Below are positions 59,645 through 64,000 of a DNA stretch of 64,000 nt, piece by piece (the stretch's first letter is position 1; each line of letters opens with the position of its first letter). The stretch comes from Saxidomus purpurata (lineage: Eukaryota > Mollusca > Bivalvia > Venerida > Veneridae). The notes below the pieces were generated by a model. It made no database searches, was not told the DNA's origin, and worked only from the letters and a program-made list of their open reading frames with translations. Made by a program: the position numbers and the translations under genes. The stretch is from the NCBI GenBank assembly GCA_022818135.1, contig JAFMSR010000009.1:22853232-22917231 (forward strand). Reading direction: 5' to 3'.

Positions 59645-60629
59645 ATATTTGGGTATCAATTTGTTCAAAAACGGAAGGGTATCAATTTGTTCAAAAACGG
59701 AAGTTGGTTTCGCAGTCAAAAATCTATAGCTCAACATGCGTCACGAGCACTGTATAGTTTATTTGCAGTTTTAAAATCCGTCGATCTCCCGGTTAAACAA
59801 CAATTGAAATTGTTTGATACGCTTGTAGGTTCGATCTGAAATATGGGGAATGCACGCAGCAACGGACATAGAACTGATACACACTAAATTTTTACGTCAA
59901 CTCTTATGTCTAAAACGATCAACTAATCTCTCAGCGCTGTACGGAGAACTCGGTCGAGTACCAATGTCGATATTTAGAAAAATAAACATTATTAAATACT
60001 GGGCAAAAATTCTTAAACGTCCCGAGAACTCTTTAGTAAAACAGACATACATGTTGCTAAAATCGGACATTGAGAACGATATAGGAAAACATTGGGCAGG
60101 ACAAGTGAAATCTATACTAGACTCGCACGGATTAAGTTATATTTGGAATCGACAATTATATGCAGACATTCCATTACAGTTAATTAAGCAGCGTATATTC
60201 GATAGTTACTTTCAACGCTGGCATTCTGATATAAACAATTCGCCAAGGCTGCAATCCTACAGTATTTTTAAACATAACTTCGAAATCGAAACTTATTTAA
60301 ATTGTATACCAGACAGAAAATATCGCATTGCATTGTCTCGATTCAGAACTTCATCACACAATCTCATGATAGAGACAGGCCGATATGACAACATTTTACG
60401 AGACCAACGTTTGTGTAAATCATGCAATATGAGAACTGTAGAAAATGAGTACCATTTTCTCCTCATTTGTCCCAAGTATCGTGAACTCAGGATAAAATAC
60501 TTCAAACCATATTTTTGTCATTGGCCAACTATAAATAAATTCGATCAGTTGCTCAATCTCAAGTCAAAAATGTCAATTTGTGAATTATCAAAGTACATAT
60601 TTTTTGCTAACAAAATAAGAGTATCATAA
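59645..60629 (+). pseudogene. LINE ORF2, C-terminal region
   Basis: After the duplicated GGTATCAATTTGTTCAAAAA block (59652-59703), the first frame continues FKNGSWFRSQKSIAQHASRA to VGSI and stops at 59838. A small deletion shifts reading to the frame of EIWGMHAATDIELIHTKFLR, LYGELGRVPMSIFRK, SRFRTSSHNLMIETGRYDN and the Cys/His motif LCKSCNMRTVENEYHFLLIC. It ends at 60627-60629. The C-x2-C ... H-x4-C motif is typical of the C-terminus of such LINE proteins. Confidence 0.85.
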
Positions 60630-60809
60630 TACTAAGTTTTTTGATTTTCATCATGTAACAACCTCCTTTTCAATTTGAACTGTATTCTATATTTTGAACT
60701 TCTTTTCTGGCTTTTTTATGAAACACGTTTCCATCGATTGTGAATTGTTTTGCTATAAACTTTGTATGAGGTTTTATGCAATAAAGATTATGTATGTATG
60801 TATGTATCA

Positions 60810-60905
60810 CAATATGCCGTGTTATTAATTATATCAACACATATGTCGCGTGTATAGCAATATGCCGTGTTATTCATTCAATCAACACAAAGAGTATATA
60901 TGTAC
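60810..60905. repeat. 48-bp repeat, two copies, in the LINE 3' flank
   Basis: CAATATGCCGTGTTATT and ATCAACACA occur in both copies (60810 and 60858). The intervening ACACATATGTCGCGTGTAT also matches 57337-57355 on the other side of the LINE (ACACATATGCCGCGTGTAT). The LINE therefore appears to have landed in a pre-existing short repeat. Confidence 0.65.
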
Positions 60906-60935
60906 ATCCGAGTCGTGTGTCAATAATGTTTGTTT

Positions 60936-63689
60936 TTAATCGCCATCTTTGATTGTTTCAAACTTCAATATTTTCCCACGCCTGTACTCACTGTCCACGC
61001 TGACCCTAAACTGTGACGATTGTTTGATTTCTTCTTTCACTGTAACAAACTCACTTTCTGGTGTTATATTACAGTCATATATAAATACTGTAACTGTTTG
61101 TGTAAGTTGTTGTAGCACGGTAACTATTGAACGTAGTAATGAAGCTGGCAATGTCAAACGCCACAAATCAACACATTCTAAATTTACCATCTCAGACGTG
61201 CACAGGTTTATGTTACCGAGATTGATGCGCGACAACCACACGCTTTCCACGTGCACTAACAAAGGTAATGTTTGCTGTATTGTTTCAATGGCGGCAGAAG
61301 ATTCTAGATTCTTGCACACAAATGTATTTACTTTACTGTCTGCTGGAACACAATTTATAAAGCGCAACACAAGATCTGGGTTAGATAAATTCTGTAGTTC
61401 ACACTTCTCTAGCGACGACATATTAATGTTCAATTCTGACACAGGTATATACCACAGTGATATCTTCCTTAGCTGTGAATGTTTAGACAACTGCAAGCTG
61501 TATCCAGTACAGATATTCCACCCGTGATCAGAACATTCTAAAGACGACAGCTCAATCTCGCGCATGCAATGTCTATGTGATATATAATCATACAACAATG
61601 TCAACTGTTCGTGGCTCATTTCAAACTCGCTGATATCTATGGCTTCTAAGTTCTGTAAACTTGTCACTTTCTCATACAGTAAATCAGACCAAGAACTTTT
61701 ACTACACGATAAAGATAAACTTTGAACTGACCTTTTTAACAGAGGTAAAATATCGCGGTCATTATATTTTCCACGGTAGCGTATTTTCTCGATGTTTTCA
61801 AGGTCACTGAGTGCGAAATATTCAATAACTTCCTGCGCACTGCTGAAGGGTGTGTCATACATGTAAATATAAAGTGATCTAATATTCTGTTTATTTCTCG
61901 ATGTCAGTTGTTTGAGATTTTCACGGTATTGTTCTTGTTGACAGCTTTTATCAATAAACACGTCTTGTAAACAAAAACTGACTTCCGTATCGTGCTGTAG
62001 TTCCTTACAACATGAAATGCACATGTCCTGGAATTGTTTAAGGGGCTCGCTCGTACCAAGACTGCTTCTATATACACGTGTTATTTCATCCTCATTTATA
62101 ATTTTCATCAGCTCGCGTGAAATCGAAGATGACACATTCACATTGAAACCACTCAGAAATATGAGAATTTTCGACATTTCTAGAATGTCTTTGACACATG
62201 TACATTTTGATAGCACTGTTTCTGGCACTGAGGTTTGATCAGGTGTGGAGCGAATGTATAATGCTGCGAAATATTCCTGCACTGTTTTATGTGCAAATGA
62301 CACTTTTGATTTCTGTTGTAACAGTGTTCCTGGAACTTTACTTTGTGTTATAATTCCCGTTTTTAGGCAGAAAGTTAAACAGTCTTTGTTAAGGCAGAGT
62401 TCGGCTACGGAACTGTCAAATACAAGCGTGTTTTCTACTTTTGTTTCCTTGAATAATGTTTGATATGCTAATTGTCCCAAGTCTTTTAGAAGTGAGTAGA
62501 ATTGTGTGCAATGTGTTTGCTGGCTCAAACATTGCGGGATATCATCCTGGTGAAGATCAACTTTTGGTGATAACTCTTGATTGTTTTGCACGGTTCTTGA
62601 AAGCAAAAGCTCTATCATCTGACTGTATAACTCGCACTGAGATTGTCCTAGTTCTATTCTGTTGCACCACAAAAAAAGCAGGTACGTTAATAGAAGTGGA
62701 ATAGTTTCGAGATCCGATATTTGTTTTTCCTGTAAAGTTCTTGTAAACTCTTCTACATCCTGTTGTACTTCATATTCATTTTTGTCAGCGCGCAAATGAG
62801 AAATCACTGATTTTTTAAGTGCGTTTGCCGAATTCTGGTCGAGTCCCATAAGTTCAAGTTTCGGGTCGATCTGACTTGAATGCAGACCACTCACGCTCAG
62901 TTTCCATGGTCTAGTAGTTGTCAGGACTGAAGTTTGTTCCCTGACTTTCCGGTGTGGAATGGAAGTCTTTTTTCGCTTGCAGGAATTAGATGGGTGACAC
63001 CATTCGTCAAGACCATCCAATATTACTAGACATCTTTCCTTAAACAGGATGTTTTCCAGATTTTCACGTGTATATGGACGAGGAAGTTCTGACATAACTT
63101 GTGTCAAGATAAGGTCATCAATGTCGCATTCACTTGAACTATCACGTAATAAAATCAAGAAAACGAAACGAAATTCATTCATGGCTTGAATTTCTTCCTG
63201 TGAGAAAAACTGTCCTTCCTCTGTGTGCGGATTTTTGGCGTGACACCATGTTAAAGCAAGTCGCTTGCTAAACGCCGTCTTTCCGAGTCCAGCATCTGCT
63301 GTCAAATATATTTTTTGGCAACTTTTGTTTTTTTTATAGAATAAATTCCTAAATGGTGAAACTCGTGTTTTTACTTCTTTCACACCATCTTGTGTCCTCT
63401 GTTCGTTTACAGAATAAATTTCAGGCATCACATAGAACTCCAGAACGGTTATGTCTTCTTTTATCAAAGGCGACAATGAAATTGTACCATGCTGGTCTCT
63501 ATAGAAAGATATCAAGTTGTCTTGAAGATCTGAAATATAAAATACAAAACTCATTACTGCTTGTGAGCCATTTCAACACTTAGAAAAATATGAAGAGTAG
63601 ATATACGCAAAAATAACACGTCGTTATGTAAAAGCAGTTCATTGTTTTAGAACAGATGTCTTACCATTGAATAATAAAAATAAAGACAT
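60936..63689 (-). CDS. NACHT-LRR (NLR-like) receptor, two exons
   Basis: Exon 1 coding part is 63689-63665 (ATG TCT TTA TTT ..., 25 nt), donor CAATG|GTAAGA. The intron is 135 bp, with acceptor TTTTATATTTCAG. Exon 2 (63529-60936) enters in phase 1. The product is about 872 residues. Order: a short N-terminal segment with ISLSPL (about 25-30) and LEFYVMPEI; Walker A ADAGLGKTA (86-94; the usual first Gly is Ala); Walker B CLVILDGLDEW (175-185); TTTRPWKL (213-220); a helical region with SFAHKTVQEYFAALYI (419-434); then a leucine-rich C-terminal third (for example LQNLEAIDISEFEM and VNLECVDLWRLTL). STAND-type NTPases with this layout sense danger signals in the cytoplasm. No death, CARD or TIR domain is visible. 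An ATG within the intron (63554) could be mistaken for the start, but it lies upstream of the acceptor. No stops or frameshifts. Confidence 0.85.
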
Positions 63690-63760
63690 TTTATCTTTCT
63701 TATCGTTACATGTAGCAGCAGACGAAGATTGCTTGACAGCTGTCAACGTGTTTATTATTC

Positions 63761-63768
63761 TATAAATA
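63761..63768 (-). promoter_or_regulatory. Possible TATA-like element upstream of the NLR-like gene
   Basis: On the minus strand TATTTATA lies about 72 bp before the proposed start codon, leaving room for a short 5' untranslated region. The match is weak and read by eye. Confidence 0.25.
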
Positions 63769-64000
63769 GCTCATTAAAACCACAAACACACGAAATCAAA
63801 TATATTTAGTTTATCAGAATAAAATTACCATGGGATCGATTTTGTCGGAAAAGGGGCTTCTGAAAATCTTTATACATGTAGATATTGTTTTTCATTTCAC
63901 GCTATATATATAAAAGTACGTGATGCATATTTGGAACGCCCGTGACTGTAGAATCTATGCATCAATTTGCAACTATATTTTCAAATCCCTGTGAAATGAT
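63769..64000. other. 5' flank of the NLR-like gene
   Basis: AT-rich. No further exon was recognised before the window ends. Confidence 0.35.

Larger units (their letters stand above)
57362..60805 (+). mobile_element. Non-LTR retrotransposon (LINE), 5'-truncated
   Basis: An APE-type endonuclease, a reverse transcriptase and a C-terminal Cys/His region are all on the plus strand. They end in a 3' untranslated stretch with GCAATAAAG and a (TATG)n tail (60793-60806). The first part of the endonuclease is missing, as expected for incomplete target-primed reverse transcription. Breaks are one premature stop (58133-58135), a stop inside small duplications at 59642-59644, and a deletion/frameshift near 59838. 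Otherwise little decayed, so fairly young. Confidence 0.9.

Noticed and set aside
63530..63554. ATG at 63554 as the NLR start
   Set aside because: It lies upstream of the acceptor TTTTATATTTCAG, inside the intron; the short upstream exon gives an in-phase alternative start.

Overview
The window reads as a fragment of an invertebrate nuclear genome, most likely a bivalve mollusc. It is AT-rich, has spliced genes and no bacterial-style operons, and is packed with decayed transposons. The bivalve assignment is inference: it rests on the NACHT-LRR immune-type gene, the LINE and tRNA-derived SINE types, and tandem-repeat-cored elements built around the motif AAGGTCAAGGTCA. I could not run a homology search.

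Layout. 0-13 kb is repeat country: a dead Tc1/mariner transposase (3-824), a TIR element (1113-2437), several long palindromes, degenerate tandem repeats and a LINE endonuclease fragment. 13.7-15 kb (minus) holds the last three exons of a transposon-derived gene with a GHTR motif. It is followed by a LINE whose 5' part is inverted (15.3-16.9 kb). 18.66-22.46 kb (plus) holds a multi-exon piggyBac-derived gene; five introns join in phase and the catalytic DDD residues are present. 23.68-25.38 kb is a fresh 850-bp tandem duplication that includes a long palindrome. 28.8-29.9 kb is a tandem-repeat element. 32.6-33.4 kb is an internally deleted Tc1 element with both TIRs. 35.5-36.9, 45.1-46.3 and 49.7-50.3 kb are three Helitron-like non-autonomous elements with matching ends; the first carries an array of oestrogen-response-element-like palindromes. 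38.6-39.2 kb appears to be a two-exon gene for a small secreted cysteine-containing peptide. 54.7-56.5 kb is another repeat family, with two MITEs nested in it. 57.4-60.8 kb is a nearly full-length but broken LINE. 60.9-63.7 kb (minus) is an intact two-exon NACHT-LRR (NLR-like) gene, convergent with that LINE.

The genes do not form a pathway. The most convincing functional genes are the NLR-like receptor, the piggyBac-derived gene and, less certainly, the small secreted peptide and the GHTR-type gene. The remainder is dominated by mobile elements: LINEs, Tc1, piggyBac-related, MITE/palindromic, Helitron-like, and at least eight tRNA-derived SINE copies. Exon structures given here were derived by eye from splice signals and reading-frame continuity and have no transcript support.
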